DNA of 64,000 bases from Bdellovibrio sp. 22V (lineage in GTDB: Bacteria; Bdellovibrionota; Bdellovibrionia; Bdellovibrionales; Bdellovibrionaceae). Positions 1 through 9,039 of the stretch are shown here, one piece after another. Where the stretch lies: assembly GCF_030169785.1 (NCBI RefSeq), contig NZ_CP125854.1, forward strand, positions 1,984,001-2,048,000, read 5' to 3'. The notes beneath the pieces are model-generated. The model was not told the origin of the DNA and searched no databases. It worked only from the letters and a program-made list of their open reading frames with translations. A program made the position numbers and the translations under genes. Each line of letters starts with the position of its first letter. Within the stretch, counting starts at the first letter, position 1.

Positions 1-1
1 C

Positions 2-235
2 GATCCGATGTATCCGCATAAAAAGAAATCCGCTTTGCCCAAGCAAGAGATGGTGGTTTTTCGCGATCTGGTTGGTCATGACGAAGATGCCGCCGAAGTT
101 TTGAAAGTGGCTTTGCAGTGGCCGGTGCAGCGAGTGGTGGTGAAAAGACCGGTGCATGCGGAAGAACTTCTTCCGGGAGTTCGCCATTCATACGAAGGAA
201 AGGTGGTTCGCTATGATACTTATGTGGTTGGGTAG
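2..235 (+). CDS. rsmJ: 16S rRNA (guanine1516-N2)-methyltransferase RsmJ, C-terminal part
   Basis: The reading frame is open from base 2, so only the C-terminal ~77 residues are present. It begins with DPMYPHKKKSALPKQEM, which resembles the DPM(Y/F)PH..KSAL..KEM block of RsmJ. That block carries the catalytic-loop DPM motif of this SAM-dependent methyltransferase, which modifies G1516 of 16S rRNA. The following RVVVKRP stretch also fits the family C-terminus. The start lies outside the window. Family assignment is from memory of the motif; the N-terminal SAM-binding fold cannot be seen. Confidence 0.8.
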   Translation, partial: DPMYPHKKKSALPKQEMVVFRDLVGHDEDAAEVLKVALQWPVQRVVVKRPVHAEELLPGVRHSYEGKVVRYDTYVVG

Positions 236-1376
236 TTTTGTCCTGATGATGTTTGGTCTTACGGAATCACAAAAGCGCGCGGCTGTGGTGTTCTCTGGAT
301 TGCAAAAAAGATTTTTAGATAAAGGTTTCGAGACATCCTTGGGATTGCAATTCATTCGCGCTTTGGATCTTGTGATTTTGGAGGCCTCCCCGCAGAAGTC
401 TTTGTACACCGGAATGGCTTTGTACAATCTACGCATTCTGAATCTCAGTGGCAGTGTTCTTATCATGGGTCTTAGCACGCTAGGCGCCTGGTGGGCGTTG
501 CTCCTGGGGCTTTTGTTTTTGAGTTTTAACGGAATGTTCCTCTTGGGAATTTGTTCTTTGGGTTTAGTGACAGTGTGGCTGACTCCAAAAACGAAAAATA
601 TTTTGCAATGGATTCTGGCGACAGGTTTGTTTTTGATTGGCGGCGAGCTGATGTTGCGCCAATCCAGTATTTTGCAAACGACATTGGGACAAAGTGATTT
701 GGCGTTCTTTCTTGCGGACGGTCGTTTTCCCGCTGTTTTGAGTCTGTTGGTGGCGGGACTGCTTTTAAGTTTTGTGATTCGTATGGAGTTCTGGTCGATG
801 GCGTTGGCTCTGGGCCTTCTTGTGACCAATACGATTTCTTTTAACGGAGCTCTCGGTTTGGTGACGGGTGAGCGCGCTGCTAGAATGATTCTTTTCTGGT
901 GGCACACACGTTCATTGAACCAAGATTGTCGCCGTATTGGCTGGCAACTGAGTGTCGCTTCCATCATCGGTGTCGTCGTGGGATTTTTAATCGCTGGCGA
1001 AGCTCGGAATGCTTTTTATTTCAGTTTTTCGTCGGACATGTCTTCGGTTCAGGATAGAACTCTGCAGTTCATTATTTTATTTTCCGTGATTCTGATTTTT
1101 CAGTGGATTGCCCAAATGGTATGGGGTCATTTCGGCAGCCGAGTTAAAGTCGATGAACTTCAGGACGCAAAATATTTTCCTCCTTTCTGGATTTCAACAG
1201 AGATGGTATCTCCTGCGGCGATGTCGTGGGGAAAAGATCGCGTCCATAAAAGACTCAATGAAGTGCGCTATCACTTGCAGGGGCTGAATTCTTTAAAAGA
1301 AGGACAAGTGCCAGAGCACATTCAGAAACGGTTGAAAGAAGAAGAGCAGCAGCTCAGTCGCATCCATCTGGAGTAG
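213..1376 (+). CDS. Polytopic membrane protein, possibly divergent Na/Pi-cotransporter-like
   Basis: This 387-residue protein has about eight hydrophobic segments (near residues 1-16, 75-125, 132-150, 170-188, 194-220, 247-265 and 288-310). A charged, helical cytoplasmic tail of about 70 residues follows. I chose the ATG at 213 because GAAGGAAAGG lies 9 bases upstream; an earlier ATG at 156 would overlap rsmJ by 80 bases. The N-terminus (FGLTESQKRAAVVFSGLQKR) and overall layout loosely recall Na/Pi symporters of the PF02690 type. The hallmark QSSS motifs are absent at the expected place, so transport function is only a guess. It overlaps the rsmJ stop by 23 bases, suggesting cotranscription. 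Confidence 0.6.
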   Translation: MILMWLGSFVLMMFGLTESQKRAAVVFSGLQKRFLDKGFETSLGLQFIRALDLVILEASPQKSLYTGMALYNLRILNLSGSVLIMGLSTLGAWWALLLGLLFLSFNGMFLLGICSLGLVTVWLTPKTKNILQWILATGLFLIGGELMLRQSSILQTTLGQSDLAFFLADGRFPAVLSLLVAGLLLSFVIRMEFWSMALALGLLVTNTISFNGALGLVTGERAARMILFWWHTRSLNQDCRRIGWQLSVASIIGVVVGFLIAGEARNAFYFSFSSDMSSVQDRTLQFIILFSVILIFQWIAQMVWGHFGSRVKVDELQDAKYFPPFWISTEMVSPAAMSWGKDRVHKRLNEVRYHLQGLNSLKEGQVPEHIQKRLKEEEQQLSRIHLE

Positions 1377-1429
1377 CTCGACGAAGGGCCAAGGGTTCCG
1401 CCGTTGATGACACCTTGTTTTTAGCTCTC

Positions 1430-1435
1430 TACAAT
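1430..1435 (+). promoter_or_regulatory. Candidate -10 box just upstream of a leaderless start
   Basis: TACAAT lies seven bases before the ATG at 1443. The bases between (AGACGGC) contain no Shine-Dalgarno sequence. If this is the -10 element, transcription would start at or next to the A of the start codon. No well-spaced -35 is visible; TTGATG sits 20 bases away. Confidence 0.35.
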
Positions 1436-1442
1436 AGACGGC

Positions 1443-2333
1443 ATGGCAAACGATAACGACTCTAAAGAACGTATTTCAGAACTTGAACACGAACTCGCGG
1501 TGAAAGAGGCGGAACTTCACCGTTATCGTTTGGAGCTTTCTAAGGCCAATGCCGCTCTTGAAAAAATGATTTCGCAAATCAGTCAGGAATTGAAACTCGC
1601 GCAGACGATGCAAAAGTTTCTTTCTCCAACTGAGCTTCCCAATGTTCAAGGTTTTGAATTCAGCACAAAGTTTTTGCCCGGCACGCGATCGGGCGGTGAT
1701 TACTTTGATATTTTTGAACACGAAGACAAGCTCAAGTTTGGAATCCTCGTTTCCAGCGCCAGCGGGTATTCTTTATCCTCGTTGTTGCTTTCGATGATTA
1801 TTAAGATTTCCTCGCAAATGGAAGCGCGTCGTGGACTCGAGGCGCATAAAGTTGTTGCTCTACTGGCGAAAGAAGTCGTGCCGAGTATTCAGAACGAAGA
1901 CAAAGCGAGTCTCTTTTATGGAGTTGTGGATCGCCGCAATTATGAGATGCAATATTGTTCTGTCGGCGTGATCGACGGGTTCTTGCAAGTCTATGGTCAG
2001 GACGGTTTAGTGGAGCTTCTGCCCACGGGCCCGAGCCTCGGTAGAGATTTTAACACGGAGCCTCAAAGTCGCACCGTTCAACTTAATCCCCGTGATAGAC
2101 TTATCATCGCAACAGAAGGTTTGAAGATGTCGCAGAACTCCCTGGGTGTAAATTGGGGAGGGCATGGCTTGTCGGAGGCAATTACTCGGGCTCCGAAGCA
2201 GGGCGTGCATGAATTGCGCAACGAAATCCTCTTTGCCAACGAGAAGTACACCGGAAAACAGGACCCGGTTCGGGATCAGACGCTGATTATCACCGAAGTC
2301 AAAGACAAGGTGATTAAGTTAGCAGCTCGGTGA
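1443..2333 (+). CDS. SpoIIE/RsbU-type PP2C phosphatase domain protein, possibly inactive
   Basis: A 296-residue cytoplasmic protein. Residues 1-55 form a heptad-rich coiled coil; residues 60-290 match the SpoIIE/RsbU PP2C fold that dephosphorylates anti-sigma-factor antagonists. The first metal motif is kept (GGDYFD, 84-89). The second, normally GDVSGHG, reads SSASGYS (104-110), so the metal-binding Asp is Ser105. The usual TDG is TEG (224-226) and DDxT is RDQT (277-280). At least two of the acidic ligands are therefore changed. It may be a pseudophosphatase that binds partners without catalysis. There is no sensor domain and no anti-sigma partner gene next to it. Confidence 0.75.
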   Translation: MANDNDSKERISELEHELAVKEAELHRYRLELSKANAALEKMISQISQELKLAQTMQKFLSPTELPNVQGFEFSTKFLPGTRSGGDYFDIFEHEDKLKFGILVSSASGYSLSSLLLSMIIKISSQMEARRGLEAHKVVALLAKEVVPSIQNEDKASLFYGVVDRRNYEMQYCSVGVIDGFLQVYGQDGLVELLPTGPSLGRDFNTEPQSRTVQLNPRDRLIIATEGLKMSQNSLGVNWGGHGLSEAITRAPKQGVHELRNEILFANEKYTGKQDPVRDQTLIITEVKDKVIKLAAR

Positions 2334-2475
2334 AAAAGGCCCATCCGACTGCGTTGTCGGACCTTACCTTTCACTACGACGTACTAAAAGTACGCCTTCG
2401 TTTCAGATAAGGCCCTCCGCGTGGGCTACGCCTCAAAAATGCTTTGCATTTTTGTGCGTCTGGACCTTTTTGACC
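2331..2475 (+). other. Structured intergenic element
   Basis: The segment after the phosphatase stop codon is a dense set of inverted repeats. These include CGTACT-AAA-AGTACG (2380-2394), GCGT/ACGC, and AAAAATGC-TTT-GCATTTTT (2435-2453). An outer pairing joins GAAAAAGG near 2332 with CCTTTTTG near 2465. It could act as a terminator or a dispersed intergenic repeat. No reading frame of note occupies it. Confidence 0.5.
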
Positions 2476-2501
2476 GACCTGTCTGCAATATCGGTGACTT
2501 C

Positions 2502-2529
2502 TTGTGAGAAATTTTGATAAGACTAAAAT
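2502..2529 (+). promoter_or_regulatory. Candidate sigma-70-type promoter of citrate synthase gene
   Basis: TTGTGA (2502-2507), a 16-base spacer and TAAAAT (2524-2529) lie about 30 bases upstream of the gltA start. This fits a housekeeping promoter with a short leader. Motif match only. Confidence 0.4.
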
Positions 2530-2558
2530 GCTAAATGGTAAGTCGAAAGGAAACTACA

Positions 2559-3698
2559 ATGGCTGAAGTAAACATTTACGAAGGCGCCTTGGATAAGGGT
2601 TTGGAAGGCGTTGTTGCATGTACGACGAAAGTGTCTTTTATCGTCGGTGATTCTCTTAATTTCCGTGGTTACACAATTGAAGATTTGGCTGCGAATTCTA
2701 CGTTCGAAGAAGTTACTTACCTTCTTTGGAATGACAAGCTTCCTACAGCTCAAGAACTTCAAGCATTCTCTGCTGAACTTCATAAAGAAATGGCTTTAAG
2801 CCCTGACTTTATCAAAGTTTTGAAAGCGATCCCTACAAACGTTCACCCTATGGGTTGGTTGCGTACGGCAGTTTCATTGATGGCACACTGGGATACTGAT
2901 GCCAATGACAACTCTCCGGCTGCAAATTTGAAAAAATCTGTTCGTTTGACGGCGAAAATGGGAACTCTTCTTTGTGCATTCGATGCGATCCGCAAAGGCC
3001 AAGAGCCTGTGACTCCGAAAATGGATAAATCTATTGCTTGGAACATGATGTACATGTTGGGCGGTGGTAAAGAGCCAAACACTGAGCACGTCAAAGTGAT
3101 GGATACATGTTTGATCCTTCACGCGGACCACGAGTTGAACTGTTCTGCATTCGCGACTCGCGTAACGGCTTCTTCATTGTCGGATCTTCATTCTGCGATC
3201 GTTTCCGCGATCGGCGCTTTGAAAGGCCCTCTTCACGGCGGCGCCAATGAGCAAGTGATCTTGATGTTGCAAAAAATCGGCACAATGGAAAAAGCTCAAC
3301 AATTCGTAAAAGACGCTTTGGCGGCGAAAGAAAAAGTAATGGGTATCGGTCACCGCGTTTACAAAAACGGCGATCCGCGTGCTCGTATCTTGCGTAGCAT
3401 GTCTGACAAGTTGACGAAGCAAGCTGGTATCCACCACATGTACGAAATGTCGACTTTGATTGACGATACGATGTTCAACGAAAAAGGTTTGATGCCGAAC
3501 GTGGACTTCTACTCTGCAACGGTTTACTTCTCTATGGGTATCCCAACAGACTTGTTCACGCCGATCTTCGCGGCTTCTCGTATCTCTGGCTGGTGTGCAC
3601 ACGCATTTGAGCAATATGCGAACAACCGTATTTACCGTCCTCGTGGAAAATGGGCTGGTAAAGAAGGTTTGAAATGGGTGCCTGCCGCTCAAAGATAG
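2559..3698 (+). CDS. gltA: Citrate synthase
   Basis: This 379-residue enzyme condenses acetyl-CoA with oxaloacetate to citrate, the entry step of the TCA cycle. The catalytic triad is visible: His226 in GPLHGGAN, His265 in MGIGHRVYKNGDPRA and Asp316 in DFYSATVY. The C-terminus AHAFEQYANNRIYRPRG is typical. Length fits the short form shared by dimeric citrate and 2-methylcitrate synthases; no prp genes are nearby, so citrate synthase is preferred. I start at ATG 2559 (MAEVNIYEG) because GAAAGGAAAC precedes it; an in-frame ATG at 2535 lacks such a site. It is monocistronic, with a strong terminator directly downstream. Confidence 0.95.
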   Translation: MAEVNIYEGALDKGLEGVVACTTKVSFIVGDSLNFRGYTIEDLAANSTFEEVTYLLWNDKLPTAQELQAFSAELHKEMALSPDFIKVLKAIPTNVHPMGWLRTAVSLMAHWDTDANDNSPAANLKKSVRLTAKMGTLLCAFDAIRKGQEPVTPKMDKSIAWNMMYMLGGGKEPNTEHVKVMDTCLILHADHELNCSAFATRVTASSLSDLHSAIVSAIGALKGPLHGGANEQVILMLQKIGTMEKAQQFVKDALAAKEKVMGIGHRVYKNGDPRARILRSMSDKLTKQAGIHHMYEMSTLIDDTMFNEKGLMPNVDFYSATVYFSMGIPTDLFTPIFAASRISGWCAHAFEQYANNRIYRPRGKWAGKEGLKWVPAAQR

Positions 3699-3724
3699 TT
3701 CGAATTTCTAAATTCAAACTTCCG

Positions 3725-3763
3725 AAGAAGGGAAACTTGCGAGAGTTTCCCTTCTTTGTTTTT
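3725..3763 (+). terminator. Rho-independent terminator after gltA
   Basis: Perfect 13-bp stem AAGAAGGGAAACT / AGTTTCCCTTCTT with a 6-base loop, followed by TGTTTTT. It lies 27 bases after the citrate synthase stop. Confidence 0.9.
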
Positions 3764-3872
3764 AGGGAGCACCTTTGCCTTTCAACATAGTAATAGACCT
3801 GTCAGTATAGCAACTGGCCTTCCTCTATAAGTTCCTCTATCAACAGACCTTCCGTTTTTAGAGGAAAATAAT

Positions 3873-6800
3873 ATGAAATTCTTGGTATTCATCCTTTCCC
3901 TGTGCCTCGTAGCAGCCTTTCCGGCTTCGGCAACAAGTCCTTATTCTCCTTCGGAAGGTTATTTGGATAAGGGGCATGATCCCGCCTTAAACAAATATCG
4001 CCGCAAATACTTTTATGGTGACGACGGTAAGCTCAGCCCGCGCCGTCTGGAAAGTCTTGTGCAATTTCTGGAGTTTCAAAAATCGCTCTTGATGGATTCT
4101 GCAAAAATGAATCGCAAAGTGAACCTTATTTTGGATCACGGCTACGAAAACGACAAAGCGGAAAAAGAAGGTCTTGAAGCGCAAAGTTCAGAGTCAGAAA
4201 CCATCGCACCTTTGATTTTCGCTTTGGAACATACGCGGGATTTGCAAGCACACTGTAAGACAATGTCGCCTTTGCAGATTCATGAGAAGGTCGAGCTGAT
4301 TCTGCTTTTTATCGGAGCGGGCTACACGCCTTATCCCATGACGATTATTTCGTCTTGGGTAGATCGCGCCAAAAATATAGCCGAGAATTTTTTTGAGTTC
4401 GCCATTGATGATTCTGGAAAAACCCAGGCCAGCAACCTATTGCTTAACGGACGCTTTGCGAATCAAAACGACTTGCGCGCTTTTAGAGCCCAGGGCGGTG
4501 ACGTGAGCAAGATTGATCCGCCATCCTCGCCCATTTGGACGGACAATGATATTCAAGCTTATGATCCTTATGCGGAGGTGTATTGGAAGAAAAAATTCTT
4601 TCCTCCACGCGATGTGGCTTTGCCGGTTTTTCACTATGAAAGAATGGGCAATGGCACAATCAAATTTAAAACTCACTGGTTCGATGAAAATGAACTCAAT
4701 AAAAAAGGCTTACCGAAAAAGAAGGATGTCACTCTCCGTTTAGGTTTTGAAGCCTATAATGCCTCGGTGGTGAATCATCTTGCTCGCATCGTGGGTTATC
4801 CCGCAAATCCAACGACGTTTCGTGCGGCGATCAAGTTGGAGCTTGGCGATGTGTCCTTTGAAGAATTTCTTTCGCAATGGAAAAGACGTCATGGTCTCGA
4901 GATGGGCTCCGCGATGACTCATGTCGAGCGCATCCCTGGCGAAAACGCGGTGATTCTTAAAAACGTCACGCTCGAAGCCTATCCTGACAAAGAGGAATAT
5001 CGCCGTATGGGGCCTTTTCGAATGGGCGACAATGGTCTTCGCAATCGCCGGGAATACCGGGCCATGGTGCTTTATAATTCTTTGATTTCTTTGCAAGATC
5101 ATTTTGAGTACCAATCACGCGTCGATGCCGTCAAAGATCCTCAGCGCGGTTGGCTGCCCATTTACTTTATTTCTGATACGAGTTCGGCGCTGGGACTTCC
5201 GGCGATGTTGGGCAATGTCGGGACGGTGAATGAGTTTACCTGGGAATTCACAAAGCGCGATCATGGTTTGGTTCGTCTGTTTTGGCTTTCCGTTTTTAAC
5301 TCGCGCACATGGAAAGACACGACCTACAGCGACGTTAAGTGGCTCGCGCGCCGTCTGGCGCAGATTCGCACAGAGCAAATTGACGGCATCATGGACACCT
5401 CCGGTTTTCCAGAGCCCGCACGAAAACTTTATGGCGAAAAACTAAAGTCACGCCTTAACAAAATGATGGTCGACTTTGATCTTCTTAAAGAGGGATATGT
5501 TCTTCATCCCGTCAAAAGCAAACACGAACTTTCCCGAGAATATCCTGAGTACATCAATGAACACGGGCTTCTTAAAGAAGGAGCCCAAGAATATCCTGGG
5601 AATACTTTGCCCATTTTGGGAAATCGTTTTACTCCCTTTCAGGGAGCGATTGTTCTGACGATCAATAATTTGCAGAATAGATTCTTAGCGCTGTTTAACC
5701 CTGCGAATTATGGAACGGGAAATTTTACAGTCGATTTAGGGCGTTTCACCGTGCAAGGCAATGTTGGCTTTGAAGCTTCCCGCAGTGTGGCTGTGAATCC
5801 AGAGTTAGGACCCGGGCAAAGGCGCTACCTTTTGGTTGATAAAATGAGCATCAGCATTCCGATGGGATTCTTCTCGGATAAAATTACGACACCTGTAGGA
5901 CTTTATTATACCTACACGTTCGAGTACTCGCACAGTGTCTCCACAATGAAGGAAGTAGGGACAAGCCGGTTCTTTTCCTTGTTAAATCCATTTAGTATCC
6001 TGGCGATCCGCCGCTCTTTAGGAATGGGGGAGCAGCTTAAAGTAACGCATTCTATTGGCGCCTCTGTTGGCAAAACCAAAGTCAAAATTTTGGATGATGC
6101 ACAAATCGAAGCGGCTTTGTTGGGTTTAGGAATCGCTTCCGTCAAAACCGTCTATTTTGCAAAGCCCCATCCGACACTTTTTGAAATTTCAACGGATCAT
6201 CTGCGCGTGGCCTCCGCTTATACCGGGATTGACGTGCGCACGTACATTCGTCTTGCCGCCAACGCACGAGCGGAAAGATCCAAAAGAGTTTACCGTCTTT
6301 ATCGCGTGGATTTTTTAAATCAAAGCCTAGAAGATGAAGCTCGCCTTCAGGATGCGTTTGATGCCGCTTTAATCGACAACGATTTTTCTGCTCTTGATAA
6401 AAACGCGCGCACGCACGAGTGGATTGAGTCTGCAAAAAGTAAATACTTTAATTTTTCATTCTTCGTCTGGAATAAAGCGCGCAGCTCAGGGGTCAGTGAT
6501 CTTTCCGTTGACGGGCAAAAGCTGATTGTCGCGCATAAGAACGACAGTTTTGATCGGTCGTTAAGTCGCATCTGGAATGACAAAGTCCAAGGCGGTTACG
6601 TCGAACCTGCCGTTAATTTTGTCGGAGAGTTTTGGGGAGAAGGCAAGCATGTCACTCTCTCCCTTGAAGGTGTCGTCGATTCGACGCAAAAGAAGTTTTC
6701 TGATATGGAGCTTACGATCACTCTTTCGATGTTTGATAATTATTGTACGCGCAAAGAGTTCGAAAAAGATTTTAAAACCTTTTTTAACAAACGATCCGGT

Positions 6801-7349
6801 TCAACAAGTTATATTCGCTTTAATATGCCTGATGAACTTGATGCGTATCCAGAGATTGCAGGCACAATGCGCTGGCAAATTTCCAAAAAAGCATTGCGCG
6901 ATATTCTTTCTGCCGCCAGCAACAGCAACAACTTAGATTATCTTTTGCCCGGAGGAGGCACGTTTCATCGCGAGCATGAACATGGTTTTGACGATCCTCG
7001 CGACGAAGTAAGCCGACGGGCTTCGAAACTATTAAGTGCCTTGGATCGTCCCGTTGCCATCAACGGTCGCGTTTATTCTTTAGAAGCTCAAGCCGGAGAC
7101 ATTGTTTATGTTTTTGATCGCCTCATCGGCAGAAAGGCCGCGCTTATTGGCGCTCTTCGCCGCTTTACAAAAGACGACAATATTTGGGTGACAACAAATA
7201 TCACGAATATGTTGGAGCTCAGTCATCCGACATTCCGGCACCAAAAAGAAAGTGAATTTTGGGCTCCGGAAATTGGGAAGTATCAAGGCCATAGCTTTTT
7301 AGACCGCTTTCGTCGAGAGAATTTGTTAGAGCCCGTGCTTCAACAGTAA
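3873..7349 (+). CDS. Large exported protein of unknown function (1158 aa)
   Basis: Residues 1-21 are a clear Sec signal peptide (hydrophobic LVFILSLCLVAAF ending ASA), so the protein is exported to the periplasm or outer membrane. I do not recognise a domain in the rest. It is soluble-looking, without further transmembrane helices. It is rich in charged and aromatic residues, with regions such as 490-560 made of alternating charged and hydrophobic residues. No zinc-protease, LDT or beta-lactamase motif was found. It stands alone between a terminator and the L,D-transpeptidase gene. Its size and signal peptide suggest a structural or secreted role; function unknown. Confidence 0.75.
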   Translation: MKFLVFILSLCLVAAFPASATSPYSPSEGYLDKGHDPALNKYRRKYFYGDDGKLSPRRLESLVQFLEFQKSLLMDSAKMNRKVNLILDHGYENDKAEKEGLEAQSSESETIAPLIFALEHTRDLQAHCKTMSPLQIHEKVELILLFIGAGYTPYPMTIISSWVDRAKNIAENFFEFAIDDSGKTQASNLLLNGRFANQNDLRAFRAQGGDVSKIDPPSSPIWTDNDIQAYDPYAEVYWKKKFFPPRDVALPVFHYERMGNGTIKFKTHWFDENELNKKGLPKKKDVTLRLGFEAYNASVVNHLARIVGYPANPTTFRAAIKLELGDVSFEEFLSQWKRRHGLEMGSAMTHVERIPGENAVILKNVTLEAYPDKEEYRRMGPFRMGDNGLRNRREYRAMVLYNSLISLQDHFEYQSRVDAVKDPQRGWLPIYFISDTSSALGLPAMLGNVGTVNEFTWEFTKRDHGLVRLFWLSVFNSRTWKDTTYSDVKWLARRLAQIRTEQIDGIMDTSGFPEPARKLYGEKLKSRLNKMMVDFDLLKEGYVLHPVKSKHELSREYPEYINEHGLLKEGAQEYPGNTLPILGNRFTPFQGAIVLTINNLQNRFLALFNPANYGTGNFTVDLGRFTVQGNVGFEASRSVAVNPELGPGQRRYLLVDKMSISIPMGFFSDKITTPVGLYYTYTFEYSHSVSTMKEVGTSRFFSLLNPFSILAIRRSLGMGEQLKVTHSIGASVGKTKVKILDDAQIEAALLGLGIASVKTVYFAKPHPTLFEISTDHLRVASAYTGIDVRTYIRLAANARAERSKRVYRLYRVDFLNQSLEDEARLQDAFDAALIDNDFSALDKNARTHEWIESAKSKYFNFSFFVWNKARSSGVSDLSVDGQKLIVAHKNDSFDRSLSRIWNDKVQGGYVEPAVNFVGEFWGEGKHVTLSLEGVVDSTQKKFSDMELTITLSMFDNYCTRKEFEKDFKTFFNKRSGSTSYIRFNMPDELDAYPEIAGTMRWQISKKALRDILSAASNSNNLDYLLPGGGTFHREHEHGFDDPRDEVSRRASKLLSALDRPVAINGRVYSLEAQAGDIVYVFDRLIGRKAALIGALRRFTKDDNIWVTTNITNMLELSHPTFRHQKESEFWAPEIGKYQGHSFLDRFRRENLLEPVLQQ

Positions 7350-7480
7350 GTTTTTATCTGTCAGCTTGCAGGACAACGTTTTGTTTTCGAAATGTTCACG
7401 TCACAGGGCCAGAGGTTATCTCCCAAAAAATCTTATTTAGGATGAAAATCCTTACTGAGATAAGGAAAGAGGAGGGACCG

Positions 7481-9016
7481 ATGAGAACGCTTCGAATGTG
7501 CATTCTTTGTGTGGTTTTTGGTTTTTCTTCCTTAAGCGTGGGGCAAACCGAAAGCTACCGCCAAGAGTTTATCAAAGTGATCGATGCCTTAAATCTTGAG
7601 GATATGAAGGTCACAATGAAAGGCGTCGGCGTCCATGGCTTGAATCCCAAAAAATATTGGACTGACGATATGGACTTGCTCTATGGCGGTCAGGCTTCGG
7701 GAGCAGCCAGTTGGGAACTTAAGGCGGCTGCGAATGAAAACTACCTTCAGCTTCTTCTCGATATGAATGCCGGGCTAGTAAACCCCGAAGAAATGGGTGT
7801 TGACGTTAAGCTTGAAAAGAAACCTTTCCTCACTCCTTCTCAGTTGCAAGTGCGGCTGTTGGCTGCGGGAACAGCTGCGGGACCGCTTTTGGAAAGTTTT
7901 GCTCCGCAGACGGCACCGTATATCGCTTTGAAAGAAAGTTTGCGTCGTATCGCCGATTACTGCGCTCGAAATCAATGGCCTGATCTTCCTTCCGTGAAAA
8001 AGATGATTAAACCTGGAACGAAACATCCCGCAATTCCTGCGATCAAAGATCGTCTGCGTCAGCTGGGTTACGTTATTTCGACAAGCGATGACAATTTCGA
8101 TCCTGAAACTGTAAATGCCATCAATGACGTACAATGGATGTTGCGTATGAAACCCGACGGGATGATTTCCCCGAACGGAAAGACGATGAAGTATTTGGAT
8201 GTTTCCTGTGAGTCGCGCATGCGTCAGATTCGTCTCGACATGGATAAGATGCGCTGGTTTCCGCAACAGTTTGAAGACAGATACATCTTCATTAACCTTG
8301 GCATGGCTTACTTCAGTCTGGTCGATAAAACAGGTCCGCAACTTTTCACAATGAGTTTCAGAACAATCAACGGACGCAACCAAAGAAAATCGCCGACGAT
8401 GAAAGATAAAATCGTCTATGTGGTGATCAATCCGTTCTGGGTTGTGCCACCGACGATTTTCCGCGAAGACAAAGTCGAAGAAATTCGCAATCTCAAGCCA
8501 TCTGAAGTGCGCAATTACTTTGATACGCGTTACTACGAAGTGTGGAATCAGTCCTTCACTCGCCGTATTGATCCCACGACAATCGACTGGTGGAACTTGG
8601 ATTCCAGCGCTGATGCGAACTTTTTCATCCGTCAGAAACCGCATTACTATAACGCCTTGGGTGTTTTGAAATTTATGCTGACGAACTCTTTTGCGATCTA
8701 CTTGCACGACACGAATCAAAGAGAGCTTTTCCAAGAACCGGACCGTTTGCTCAGTTCTGGTTGTGTGCGCCTAGAGCGTCCCATGGATCTAGCCGAGTAT
8801 TTGTTAAAAGAAACTCCGTGGAGCCGTGACGTGATTGAACGTTACGCTGCAAAACCGGGTGAAGTTCTCGCCAATGACACTCGTGCTTACTTAAAGAAAC
8901 CAATGCCGGTGTATATGGCTTTTCTGACGTCGCAGTTAAGCTCAGATGGTGTGATCCGTTTTGCTGACGACGTGTATGGACAGAACAGCCGCATGTTGCA
9001 AAAAGGCGGCTGGTAG
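7481..9016 (+). CDS. Exported L,D-transpeptidase (YkuD/YcbB type) with peptidoglycan-binding domain
   Basis: This 511-residue protein has a signal peptide (residues 1-21), a peptidoglycan-binding-like segment around 185-245 (AIKDRLRQLGY...DGMISPNGKTM) and a C-terminal YkuD domain. The active site is visible as His409 in YLHDTNQ and Cys428 in LLSSGCVRLE, with the 19-residue spacing of HX17-18(S/T)xGCxR. Such enzymes form 3-3 crosslinks or swap D-amino acids on peptidoglycan stem peptides in the periplasm. The ATG at 7481 follows GAGGAGGG; an upstream in-frame ATG at 7442 has no good site. Predatory bdellovibrios carry many such enzymes, so it may act on self or prey wall. Confidence 0.9.
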   Translation: MRTLRMCILCVVFGFSSLSVGQTESYRQEFIKVIDALNLEDMKVTMKGVGVHGLNPKKYWTDDMDLLYGGQASGAASWELKAAANENYLQLLLDMNAGLVNPEEMGVDVKLEKKPFLTPSQLQVRLLAAGTAAGPLLESFAPQTAPYIALKESLRRIADYCARNQWPDLPSVKKMIKPGTKHPAIPAIKDRLRQLGYVISTSDDNFDPETVNAINDVQWMLRMKPDGMISPNGKTMKYLDVSCESRMRQIRLDMDKMRWFPQQFEDRYIFINLGMAYFSLVDKTGPQLFTMSFRTINGRNQRKSPTMKDKIVYVVINPFWVVPPTIFREDKVEEIRNLKPSEVRNYFDTRYYEVWNQSFTRRIDPTTIDWWNLDSSADANFFIRQKPHYYNALGVLKFMLTNSFAIYLHDTNQRELFQEPDRLLSSGCVRLERPMDLAEYLLKETPWSRDVIERYAAKPGEVLANDTRAYLKKPMPVYMAFLTSQLSSDGVIRFADDVYGQNSRMLQKGGW

Positions 9017-9039
9017 TCGCTGCAATAATAGGGAATGAC

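Noticed and set aside
188-967. Long open frame on the minus strand opposite the membrane protein gene
   Set aside because: Composition is that of a shadow of the coding strand (Arg/Lys/Ser/Pro rich) with no ribosome site or domain.
7775-8734. 319-codon minus-strand frame opposite the L,D-transpeptidase
   Set aside because: The plus strand has a signal peptide and a catalytic motif; the minus frame shows no domain.
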